Positions 1 through 4,843 are shown, counted from the first letter of the stretch. The stretch: DNA of 5,359 nt from Nitrososphaerales archaeon (GCA_030040055.1 JASHUK010000051.1:1-5359), one strand, 5' to 3'. Made by a program: numbers and translations. Notes: a model not told the origin generated them from the letters alone.

Positions 1-472
1 GGTAGGATAGGGTCATCAGTTCGTCGAGCCCCATCTTCGAAGTGTCCGGTATCGAATAGCCCTTCACATCGACCCCGAGAGCCCCCACCAGAGCGATCCG
101 GCGCAGCCCAGGCGTCGGAACGAGCCCCATCTCTGCGGCTATCCATCCTCCCATCGAGTTTCCGACCACGGTCACGTCTGTCTCGCCCAACTCCCCGACG
201 AACGCCGCGTAGAGCGTCGCGAGCCCTCTCGGTGACCTCAGACCGTCGGGCCTCTCGGTGCCAGCGAATCCGGGATGAGTCGGGACCAAGACCCGTGCGC
301 CCGACCGCCTCGCGAGAAGATCCGCGAACCTGAACATCGACTGAGGCCCGGCGCCTCCGTGCAGGAGCAAGAAGGCGTCCTCGCCGCCTCCTCGCTCGTT
401 CACATTGAGCTCGACCGCTCCTATGTCGTCGGCCCGAATCTGGTGTGTCTTCGACTGTTCTTCATAGGACAT
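1..472 (-). CDS. Alpha/beta-hydrolase fold protein, N-terminal part (cut by window edge)
   Basis: The visible 157 residues start at the ATG at 472 and read without a stop to the edge. The sequence shows the usual hydrolase order: a strand ending in LLLHGGAG (residues 35-42, the oxyanion-hole HG), a PTHPGFAGTERP loop (65-74), and the nucleophile elbow GNSMGGW (104-110) with Ser106 as predicted nucleophile. The acid and histidine of the triad would lie beyond the window. Family members are soluble cytoplasmic esterases, lipases, epoxide hydrolases or C-C hydrolases; the substrate cannot be told from this half. A TATA-like box about 40 nt upstream and a G-rich AAAAGGGG directly before the ATG support this start. 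The gene lies 94 bp downstream of the Lrp-like regulator on the same strand but has its own promoter signal. The fold assignment is firm and the specificity unknown. Confidence 0.9.
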   Translation of the reverse strand, partial: MSYEEQSKTHQIRADDIGAVELNVNERGGGEDAFLLLHGGAGPQSMFRFADLLARRSGARVLVPTHPGFAGTERPDGLRSPRGLATLYAAFVGELGETDVTVVGNSMGGWIAAEMGLVPTPGLRRIALVGALGVDVKGYSIPDTSKMGLDELMTLSY

Positions 473-507
473 CCCCTTTTGACCCCGGGTCGTCTGCTCG
501 ATTGGCG

Positions 508-517
508 CGATATATCG
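508..517 (-). promoter_or_regulatory. TATA-like box of the hydrolase gene, within a 10-bp palindrome
   Basis: CGATATATCG is a perfect palindrome and the only AT-rich run in the 94-bp gap before the hydrolase. Its centre lies about 40 nt from the ATG at 472, which would give a start of transcription near 486 and a leader of about 14 nt. That an archaeal TATA box is meant is inference from position and composition. Confidence 0.5.
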
Positions 518-531
518 AGTCCGGACACTCG
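516..531. promoter_or_regulatory. Candidate operator: inverted repeat upstream of the hydrolase TATA box
   Basis: CGAGT and ACTCG flank the six bases CCGGAC, giving a 16-bp dyad. It abuts the TATA-like box on its upstream side as seen from the hydrolase gene, where the BRE or an activator site would lie. A dimeric regulator such as the neighbouring Lrp-like protein could bind here, but only position and symmetry suggest it. Confidence 0.3.
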
Positions 532-566
532 ACTTCGAAAAAGAGCGCCTCGGGTATTCCGCCCGA

Positions 567-1472
567 CTAGGCTGACACGTGCGATATCTCCTCGTCCACC
601 CAATGGGACAACCTGGAGGCATGGAGTAAGGCGCGGGCGTGGAACTTCACCCAGGCAGCATCAATCTCCGGCTCGTCCCTGACCCGTCTCTCGACATCGA
701 AGACCTCTTGGATGGAGCCGGCCCAGCAGGAGAGTATCACCGTGCCGTTCTCCCACTGGTTGACGAAGGTAGACCTAGGTACGGCCTCTCTTGTGCGGAC
801 AAGGACGGAAGGACTCCTCGAGCGGAAGTGTAGTTCGAACAGGATTATCGCCGACGACTCCGCGGACTGGAAGATGGGCTGGACCTGGAACATCCCGTCG
901 TCTTGCAACCGCTTCCTCGCTCTTTTCACCGCTCTCAGTGAGAGTCCCGTGGACTCAGAGATGTCTTTCAGCGGGGTGCGCAGTCCACGAACTAGCACTC
1001 CGAGGACCTTCAGCTCGACCAAAGACAAAGGCTTGGTGAGCTCCCCTCGAGGATATGGGTAAAGCGGCGTCTCCTCGGAGCTGACTGAGCCCAGGAGCGC
1101 TTCGAGCCCTTCGGGAAGTCCTCTTGATCCGGGACGGTGATAGAGGAGAATGCCCGCCTTTCCGTTGACATCCAAGGTCGCGAACACCACCGGGTCGACT
1201 TGAATCGCCCGGCTTAGATCAGCGGGAGTCGCCGACCCTCGGAAGAAGTAGAGTCGCGGCTCTCTTCCGAAGACTTGAGCCGCCGGAACCGCCCGGAGAG
1301 ATGTGACCACCTTCTCGCGCTCGAGAGCTTCGAGTCGATTTCGGACCGATCTGCCGGAGAGACCGACTCCCCTTCCCAGGTTCTCGTAAGAGGCGAAGGG
1401 ATCCCTGCGGAGGTGCGACAAGATCGCAAAGTCGCGTTCGTCTACCAAGCGAGAGTCTGGGTGCAACGACAC
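567..1472 (-). CDS. Tandem Lrp/AsnC-like transcriptional regulator
   Basis: This 301-residue protein carries two Lrp/AsnC-like units in a row. Residues 11-60 form a winged helix-turn-helix (DERDFAILSHL, then recognition helix GLSGRSVRNRLEALEREKVV). About 68-145 form a RAM-like alpha/beta region. Residues 149-198 form a second helix-turn-helix (LSLVELKVLGVL, then TGLSLRAVKRARKRL), and about 205-290 a second alpha/beta region. Classical Lrp proteins are half this length (about 150 residues) and dimerise, so this one looks like an internal duplication that supplies both halves in one chain. Such proteins bind DNA in the cytoplasm and respond to small ligands, often amino acids; no ligand can be named here. 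The start is GTG at 1472, the first ordinary start codon after an in-frame TAG at 1500-1502. It is divergent from the SRPBCC gene and upstream of the hydrolase. Family assignment is good; targets are unknown. Confidence 0.82.
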   Translation of the reverse strand: MSLHPDSRLVDERDFAILSHLRRDPFASYENLGRGVGLSGRSVRNRLEALEREKVVTSLRAVPAAQVFGREPRLYFFRGSATPADLSRAIQVDPVVFATLDVNGKAGILLYHRPGSRGLPEGLEALLGSVSSEETPLYPYPRGELTKPLSLVELKVLGVLVRGLRTPLKDISESTGLSLRAVKRARKRLQDDGMFQVQPIFQSAESSAIILFELHFRSRSPSVLVRTREAVPRSTFVNQWENGTVILSCWAGSIQEVFDVERRVRDEPEIDAAWVKFHARALLHASRLSHWVDEEISHVSA

Positions 1473-1528
1473 GATTTGAACCTGCAGTCTAGGCCGCGGC
1501 TATCTCCTTGCTGCGGCGGCCATCCAAG

Positions 1529-1536
1529 ACATATAG
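1529..1536. promoter_or_regulatory. Bidirectional TATA-like box between the Lrp-like and SRPBCC genes
   Basis: ACATATAG reads CTATATGT on the other strand, so one box can serve both directions. On the plus strand its centre is 28 nt before the GTG at 1561, the spacing expected of a leaderless archaeal transcript. On the minus strand it predicts a start near 1506 and a leader of roughly 34 nt before the GTG at 1472. No second AT-rich box is seen in the 88-bp gap. Confidence 0.6.
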
Positions 1537-1542
1537 AACCCG

Positions 1543-1557
1543 CCCAGACTCGCTGGG
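1543..1557. promoter_or_regulatory. Candidate operator: CCCAG-N5-CTGGG palindrome
   Basis: Arms CCCAG (1543-1547) and CTGGG (1553-1557) are perfectly complementary around ACTCG. The site lies between the shared TATA-like box and the GTG of the SRPBCC gene, where a bound protein would block polymerase. Its 15-bp size suits a dimeric helix-turn-helix regulator, and the divergently encoded Lrp-like protein is the natural candidate. Binding is inferred. Confidence 0.4.
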
Positions 1558-1560
1558 TTA

Positions 1561-2031
1561 GTGCCACAGAAGAGACGGGACTCGGAGCTAGTCTACTTTG
1601 AAGACAAAGGAAGCGTCTACGACGCTCCCGTGGACATACTCTGGGACTTCGTTATGGTAGACAGGGAGTTTCATCCCAAAGCCCATCAGGAGAGCCTTCG
1701 CAACATGAGGTGGAAGGATATCAGCGAGATAACGGGGGAAGGCTCATGCGAGGTCCTTAGGGGAGGAAAATGGACAAAGATACGATTTCGCGCGACCAGC
1801 ATCCGCCCTATAGTTCGAATCCACGAGGAGTTTGCTGGGCGTTCTGCCGGGCTGAAGATGGTACTTCTCTACACCCCGAAAGGAAGACGGACCGCGGTCG
1901 ATGTCTTCGTTCTTGCGCCCAAGGAAGTCGCAGAGGAGATTCGGGCGAGCCTGGCACAGGCGTTCGATGAAGACGCTTCGGCGCTCCGCAGATTCCTACG
2001 TAGCCGCGCGCCATCTGGAAGACAAAAGTAG
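1561..2031 (+). CDS. SRPBCC (START-like) domain protein
   Basis: The protein has 156 residues, typical for a single SRPBCC/START-like domain. Residues 10-35 (LVYFEDKGSVYDAPVDILWDF) match the opening strand and the helix that follows in this fold, with the common 'DAPVDILWDF' pattern. Alternating strands run through about residue 120 (WTKIRFRATS, IVRIHEEF, LKMVLLYTPKG, TAVDVFVLAP), and the closing long helix spans 120-147 (KEVAEEIRASLAQAFDEDASALRRFL). The fold makes a deep hydrophobic pocket used for lipids, polyketides or other small ligands; the ligand here cannot be named. There is no signal peptide, so it should be cytoplasmic. The GTG at 1561 is chosen because the TATA-like box lies 28 nt upstream, implying a leaderless transcript. 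It is divergent from the tandem Lrp-like regulator and convergent with the reductase-like gene. The fold rests on pattern, not on a catalytic motif. Confidence 0.7.
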   Translation: MPQKRRDSELVYFEDKGSVYDAPVDILWDFVMVDREFHPKAHQESLRNMRWKDISEITGEGSCEVLRGGKWTKIRFRATSIRPIVRIHEEFAGRSAGLKMVLLYTPKGRRTAVDVFVLAPKEVAEEIRASLAQAFDEDASALRRFLRSRAPSGRQK

Positions 2032-2071
2032 TTGGAGTGTGCAGATATTCAACAAAGCATTGGCACTCAGT

Positions 2072-2118
2072 TGCCGCTAGTCGGATGGGCTAGTACCCCA
2101 GGGGTTACACCCGCGGCA
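2072..2118. terminator. Nested inverted repeats between convergent genes (possible bidirectional terminator or structured RNA)
   Basis: TGCCGC (2072-2077) and GCGGCA (2113-2118) are perfectly complementary and enclose two alternative inner hairpins that share bases. These are ACCCC-A-GGGGT (2095-2105) and GGGT-TAC-ACCC (2102-2112). The element fills the 103-bp gap between the stop codons of the SRPBCC and reductase-like genes, where both transcripts must end. Archaeal terminators are usually T-runs, and no clear T-run is seen here, so the terminator role is only one reading. A structured RNA is another. Confidence 0.3.
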
Positions 2119-2134
2119 GGTAAGCAGTTGGGTC

Positions 2135-2716
2135 TCACGACTTGGTCTTGCCGAGTGAAAGGGGTACGTAATGAAGCCCTATCAGACCTGACTTGAACGT
2201 CTTGGCGCTGACGAGCTTCAGGGGGTGCCTGGCATTGGGATCCACGAAGATGGGTCTGCCCGAACCTAGGATGATTGGGCGAACACGGATGAAGTACTCG
2301 TCGATCAAGCCCTGCCGAAGCAGCTCGCCCACCAAGGTGCCGCTGCCCACTACATACAGGTCCTTACCTGGAGCTCTCTTCAGCCTCGCAACCGCCTTAC
2401 CGGGTTCTTCCCGAACAAGGGTCGCCGGTTTCCAGGGCGCGTCTGTCAGGGAACGTGTAAAGACATACTTCTGAATCTCGTTCAGTCGCCGGATGAGATA
2501 GGGGTTCGCGCCTATCGACTTCGGTTGGGAGGTCGGCCAGAATTGCCTGAACTCTTCGTACGTTACGCGCCCGTACAGCATTGCGTCGACCCGGCGGAGT
2601 ATGTCGTTTGGCCACGCCCACTCCTCCTCGTCAAAGTGGAACCAGTCGATTTCGTTCTTCGGGCTGGTGAAGAAGCCGTCGAGCGAGATGATCAGGTCGG
2701 CGATCAGCTTTCGCAT
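2135..2716 (-). CDS. Dihydrofolate reductase family (RibD C-terminal-like) protein
   Basis: The protein has 193 residues, the usual size for stand-alone RibD-C/DHFR-like proteins. The N-terminus MRKLIADLIISLDGFFTS is the first strand and 'SLDG' loop of the family. Then come MLYGRVTYEEFRQFWP (46-61), a central strand KYVFTRSL (83-90), the nucleotide-binding segment DLYVVGSGTLVGELLRQGLIDEYFIRVRPIILGSGRPIF (119-157), and a final strand pair. The VVGSGTL glycine stretch and 'LIDEY' helix are characteristic of NADPH-binding members. Known relatives reduce pyrimidine or pterin-like substrates with NADPH, but many stand-alone members have no assigned substrate, so true folate activity should not be assumed. 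The ATG at 2716 is 25 nt from a TATA-like box, which suggests a leaderless transcript. It lies 99 bp downstream of the TetR gene on the same strand, and its own promoter argues against a strict operon. Confidence 0.87.
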   Translation of the reverse strand: MRKLIADLIISLDGFFTSPKNEIDWFHFDEEEWAWPNDILRRVDAMLYGRVTYEEFRQFWPTSQPKSIGANPYLIRRLNEIQKYVFTRSLTDAPWKPATLVREEPGKAVARLKRAPGKDLYVVGSGTLVGELLRQGLIDEYFIRVRPIILGSGRPIFVDPNARHPLKLVSAKTFKSGLIGLHYVPLSLGKTKS

Positions 2717-2736
2717 GAGTCGGCTTGGCTGGGCGA

Positions 2737-2744
2737 AATTTATT
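2737..2744 (-). promoter_or_regulatory. TATA-like box of the reductase-like gene
   Basis: AATAAATT on the minus strand is the clearest AT-rich run in the 99-bp gap. Its centre is about 25 nt before the ATG at 2716, so transcription should start at or next to the start codon. No Shine-Dalgarno-like sequence is needed or obvious. Confidence 0.6.
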
Positions 2745-2815
2745 CCTAACTGTCGCTCAGAATACGCGTCGAGAGCCCTGCCTCGGCCCTGACTTGGCGA
2801 CTCGGCTGACGAAGC

Positions 2816-3436
2816 TCATGGTCGGCTGCCTGTCTTCTCTCGCCTTGTGCTTATCGAGTCGAGATAACTGCGGAAGCCTTCGTACATCGACAGGTACGTC
2901 TTTCTGCCGCCCAAGGACTTGACTATGGCCGCGGAGCCCTCCTCCATCATCACGAGAAACTCGGCTGTCCGCCTTGGGTCGACCTCGGGATTCATGTAGC
3001 CGTCGGCCTGCGCCTTCTTCAGGTAGCGCTCGGTCTCCTTGATCCACTCGAGTAGCACCCCGCGGAGCTTGTCGCTGAAGACCGGGTCGACGGATGACAT
3101 CTCCTGCGTCAGGTTGTTGAGGGGGCACCCCAGCGACAGCTCCTCGTCGGTGGTCGCCTCCATGAGCTTCCTATACCGGACGGTCATCCCCTTGATCGGG
3201 TTGCCGTAGGCTGCAAGCGGCCTTATCCAACGGTCGAGCATCATCTCCCTGAGCACTTCGTCGGCGAGGGCGTATCCGAGGTCGTTCTTGCTAGGGAAGT
3301 AGTGGAAGAAAGCGCCTTCGGTCACTCCTGCCGCCGCCACTATCTCGCTGACGCTGGTGGCCCGAAAGCCCTGCCTGTACACGTAATCGAACCCCGCGGA
3401 CAGAATCCTTCCTCGCGTCCTCTCTGGGTCCCTCAT
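2816..3436 (-). CDS. TetR/AcrR-family transcriptional repressor
   Basis: The N-terminal helix-turn-helix is textbook for the family: RTRGRILSAGFDYVYRQGF, then RATSVSEIVAAAGVTEGAFFHYFPSKNDL (about residues 6-53 if counted from the GTG), with the 'GAFFHYFPSK' recognition-helix end. The remaining 150 residues are the helical ligand-binding and dimer domain. It contains LSLGCPLNNLTQEMS (101-115), similar to the 'GC-P/L-x-x-N' helix of NemR/AcuR-like members. Total length is about 207 residues, normal for the family. Two starts are adjacent: GTG at 3439 and ATG at 3436. The TATA-like box predicts transcription starting at about 3439, so either gives an essentially leaderless message; the ATG is chosen. 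The gene is divergent from the SDR gene, and a candidate operator overlaps its TATA box, which predicts autorepression. The inducer is unknown. Confidence 0.92.
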   Translation of the reverse strand: MRDPERTRGRILSAGFDYVYRQGFRATSVSEIVAAAGVTEGAFFHYFPSKNDLGYALADEVLREMMLDRWIRPLAAYGNPIKGMTVRYRKLMEATTDEELSLGCPLNNLTQEMSSVDPVFSDKLRGVLLEWIKETERYLKKAQADGYMNPEVDPRRTAEFLVMMEEGSAAIVKSLGGRKTYLSMYEGFRSYLDSISTRREKTGSRP

Positions 3437-3460
3437 CACCAGCCGTCTCCGTTCGCTCTA

Positions 3461-3469
3461 CTAATATAG
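3461..3469 (-). promoter_or_regulatory. TATA-like box of the TetR gene
   Basis: On the minus strand this reads CTATATTAG, centred about 26 nt before the GTG at 3439 and 29 before the ATG at 3436. It overlaps the left candidate operator, so repressor binding would exclude TBP. Confidence 0.65.
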
Positions 3470-3481
3470 TGCACGCTATGC
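3464..3481. promoter_or_regulatory. Candidate TetR operator 1 (imperfect)
   Basis: ATATAGTGCACGCTATGC matches the perfect palindrome at 3519-3536 at 13 of 18 positions, including the whole right core CGCTATG. The left half is degenerate, possibly because it must also supply the TATA box. Its centre is 55 bp from that of the second site, about five helical turns, so two bound dimers would lie on nearly the same DNA face. Confidence 0.6.
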
Positions 3482-3502
3482 CCTCTGAGCAGCCGCCCAA
3501 CG

Positions 3503-3512
3503 CTTAACTATA
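3503..3512 (+). promoter_or_regulatory. TATA-like box of the SDR gene
   Basis: CTTAACTATA precedes the SDR gene and predicts transcription starting at about 3533-3537. The wider string CAACGCTTAA (3498-3507) recurs exactly at 4538-4547 before the small membrane-protein gene, which supports a shared core-promoter form with the upstream bases acting as BRE. Confidence 0.55.
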
Positions 3513-3518
3513 CCTGTA

Positions 3519-3536
3519 ACATAGCGGTCGCTATGT
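3519..3536. promoter_or_regulatory. Candidate TetR operator 2 (perfect palindrome)
   Basis: ACATAGCG-GT-CGCTATGT is a perfect 8-bp inverted repeat around a 2-bp centre, a size typical of TetR-family operators. It lies between the SDR TATA-like box and the expected transcription start, where a bound dimer would block RNA polymerase. A 13/18 match overlaps the promoter of the divergent TetR gene, which strongly suggests that regulator as the ligand. Confidence 0.7.
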
Positions 3537-3559
3537 GCCGATGCCCTGTCGCGTTTCGC

Positions 3560-3567
3560 GGAGTGAT
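3560..3567 (+). promoter_or_regulatory. Shine-Dalgarno-like site that decides the SDR start
   Basis: GGAGTGAT resembles the archaeal consensus GGAGGTGAT with one G missing and ends 9 nt before the GTG at 3577. It favours this start over the in-frame GTG at 3535 and ATG at 3541. Confidence 0.5.
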
Positions 3568-3576
3568 GATGACGGC

Positions 3577-4365
3577 GTGAAACTGCTCGAGGGGAAGACT
3601 GCCGTGATATACGGAGCCACCGGCAACATCGGTAGGGCGACTGCCAAAGCCTTCGCGAGGGAAGGCTCGATGGTCTTTCTGGCCGGCCGGACACTGGAGA
3701 CGCTCCAGTCTCTCGCGGAGGAGATCCGCGGCGAGGGGGGCCTCGCGGAAGCGTCTAGAGTGGACGCTCTCGACCCGAGTTCCGTGGAGGAACACCTGCT
3801 GAAGGTCGCCGCCAAGAGCGGCAGGCTCGACATATCGTACAATCTCATATCGACCAGCGTGGCGATGGGGTCGCGGCTCACCGGACTCACCCTGGCTCAG
3901 TTCGACAGCGCAGCCTTTGCACGGACGAGGTCCTGCTTCATCACTTCGACAGCTGCAGCCCGGGCGATGGAGAAGCAGAGAAGAGGGGTCATCCTCGGGA
4001 TTACGGCGAACAACGGGCGCCTGCCGGTGCAGGACACTGGAGGGTTCTCCGTGGGAAACTCCGCCATCGAGGCGTTCCTCAAGCAGCTGGCCATGGAGGT
4101 GGGACCGCAGGGAGTCCGCGTGGTCTGCCTCAGGACAGGCGCGACCCCGGAGAGCCCCGTCCTCCAGGCTGTGTACTCGCGCCTCGCTGAAGTGAGGGGG
4201 ACGACGAAGGAGAAGGTCGAGATGGACGAAGCCCAGCATACGGCTCTGAAGCGGTCCCCGCGCATAGCGGAGGTCGCCAACGCGGCCGTCATCATCGCGT
4301 CTGACTACGCCAGCGCGATCACGGCAACCCCTGTCAACGCGTCTTGCGGCGACATGGTTGACTAG
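3577..4365 (+). CDS. Divergent short-chain dehydrogenase/reductase (SDR) fold protein with atypical active site
   Basis: From the GTG at 3577 the protein has 262 residues and opens MKLLEGKTAVIYGATGNIGRA, the standard SDR beginning. GATGNIGR (13-20) is the dinucleotide-binding glycine motif, AGR (36-38) hints at NADP preference, and Asp63 in RVDALD is the usual adenine-contact acid. The active site is unusual. The NNAG strand is NLIS (89-92). Where SDRs have YxxxK the protein has FSVGN (157-161), replacing Tyr by Phe and Lys by Asn. The expected Ser region reads GITANNG (141-147). The helix after it (SAIEAFLKQLAMEVGPQGVRVVCL) is typical. Starts at 3535 or 3541 would add 14 or 12 atypical residues but would suit a near-leaderless transcript. 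It is divergent from a TetR gene and appears to be its main target. It may be a cofactor-binding pseudoenzyme or use another chemistry; the substrate is unknown. Confidence 0.85.
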   Translation: MKLLEGKTAVIYGATGNIGRATAKAFAREGSMVFLAGRTLETLQSLAEEIRGEGGLAEASRVDALDPSSVEEHLLKVAAKSGRLDISYNLISTSVAMGSRLTGLTLAQFDSAAFARTRSCFITSTAAARAMEKQRRGVILGITANNGRLPVQDTGGFSVGNSAIEAFLKQLAMEVGPQGVRVVCLRTGATPESPVLQAVYSRLAEVRGTTKEKVEMDEAQHTALKRSPRIAEVANAAVIIASDYASAITATPVNASCGDMVD

Positions 4366-4593
4366 CTCGCACACTCATCTAGGGAGCCCGCCGTCGGTTG
4401 GGCTCGGTAGGTCAGGTCTCTGATTGTCGGACGTTGAGTGTCGTTCCGGTTGCTTGCATGCGAAGCCGGTGGCGAACAGGGTCGCATGGGCTTACGCTTG
4501 CGGTGAAGGTCGTGTTGCGGGTCAAAGCGGCGCTCGACAACGCTTAATAGGAAAACGGCAGATTTGGGACAGAACAGATTGAATCTAACTGAC
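4366..4593. other. Intergenic region with a hairpin and a promoter
   Basis: No convincing gene is seen here. GAGCCC (4384-4389) and GGGCTC (4400-4405) form a 6-bp stem with a 10-nt loop, 18 nt after the SDR stop. No T-run follows, so a terminator role is weak. The middle part shows only a short dyad around GCATGC. The right end carries the promoter of the membrane-protein pair. No tRNA-like or repeat structure was recognised. Confidence 0.45.
4543..4551 (+). promoter_or_regulatory. TATA-like box of the membrane-protein pair
   Basis: CTTAATAGG follows the same CAACG that precedes the SDR TATA-like box. It predicts transcription starting near 4570-4575. That rules out the TTG at 4564 as a start and leaves the TTG at 4579 or, more likely, the ATG at 4594 with a leader of about 20 nt. 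Confidence 0.5.
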
Positions 4594-4842
4594 ATGCTGA
4601 ACGTGTCAATCTTTGTAATCTTCCTGGGGATATCCGTAGTCCCGTTCTACGCCTCGAAGAAGCTCGGCGCGACGACCCTTGGACTGGTCTCCCTAACCTT
4701 GGGTCTGTTCGCAATACTTCACGGGACGACCCACCTGCTCCTAGGGCTTGGAGACACGGAACTGGCCTTCACGACGTTCGGGCCTGTTTCGACGGCGCTC
4801 CTTCTGGTCTTCGCCGTGTACATGTACAGGAGGGGCGGCTGA
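4594..4842 (+). CDS. Small three-helix membrane protein
   Basis: From the ATG at 4594 the product has 82 residues. Three hydrophobic stretches are likely transmembrane helices: about 3-20 (NVSIFVIFLGISVVPFYA), 26-50 (TLGLVSLTLGLFAILHGTTHLL) and 62-78 (FGPVSTALLLVFAVYMY). The end YRRGG and the SKK after the first helix give positive-inside cues. By these cues the loop after helix 1 and the C-terminus are cytoplasmic. HGTTH (43-47) in the second helix places two histidines one helical turn apart, which could bind a metal or haem, though nothing proves it. In-frame TTG codons at 4564 and 4579 are possible longer starts. The stop is one base from the TTG start of the next gene, so the two are surely co-transcribed. 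I do not recognise a named family; a membrane sensor or partner subunit is a guess from context. Confidence 0.72.
   Translation: MLNVSIFVIFLGISVVPFYASKKLGATTLGLVSLTLGLFAILHGTTHLLLGLGDTELAFTTFGPVSTALLLVFAVYMYRRGG
4828..4833 (+). promoter_or_regulatory. Strong Shine-Dalgarno site within the upstream gene
   Basis: AGGAGG, followed by GG, lies 10 nt before the TTG at 4844 inside the last codons of the small membrane-protein gene. It is the best ribosome-binding site in the window, fits an internal operon gene, and is the main reason to accept the TTG start rather than the ATG at 4874. Confidence 0.7.
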
Positions 4843-4843
4843 G

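Noticed and set aside
275..682. 135-residue plus-strand frame over the hydrolase start
   Set aside because: It overlaps the hydrolase N-terminus, the promoter gap and the end of the Lrp-like gene antisense, and is rich in Arg and Pro with no fold pattern.
2071..2120. tRNA-like look (GCCGC...GCGGC acceptor-like ends, GGGTTACACCC T-arm-like)
   Set aside because: The element is about 47 nt, has no anticodon arm or TTCGA-type T loop, and no CCA context. Nested hairpins describe it better.
2757..3128. 123-residue minus-strand frame overlapping the TetR gene
   Set aside because: It lies in another frame within the TetR ligand domain, and its composition is low-complexity Arg/Gln/Asp-rich. The TetR frame has clear motifs.
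2135..3436. TetR and reductase-like genes as one operon
   Set aside because: They share a strand, but the 99-bp gap holds a well-placed TATA-like box for the reductase-like gene and none of the TetR palindromes. Readthrough is possible but not shown.
4263..4269. CATAGCG half-site inside the SDR coding sequence as a third TetR operator
   Set aside because: Only one half is present, without the inverted partner at the right spacing. A seven-base match inside a coding region is likely chance.
3508..4374. 288-residue open frame on the minus strand covering the SDR gene
   Set aside because: It is antisense to a well-supported SDR, its translation is Arg/His/Gly-rich without a recognisable fold, and it would span the divergent promoter. 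It is a by-product of high GC and codon bias.
4384..4405. GAGCCC/GGGCTC hairpin as a rho-independent-type terminator of the SDR gene
   Set aside because: No T-run follows on the plus strand, and archaeal terminators rely mainly on T-rich tracts. It is kept only as a noted inverted repeat.
4362..4595. 77-residue minus-strand frame in the gap after the SDR gene
   Set aside because: No promoter or ribosome-binding site is seen, it would run across the promoter of the membrane pair, and its sequence shows no domain or membrane helix.
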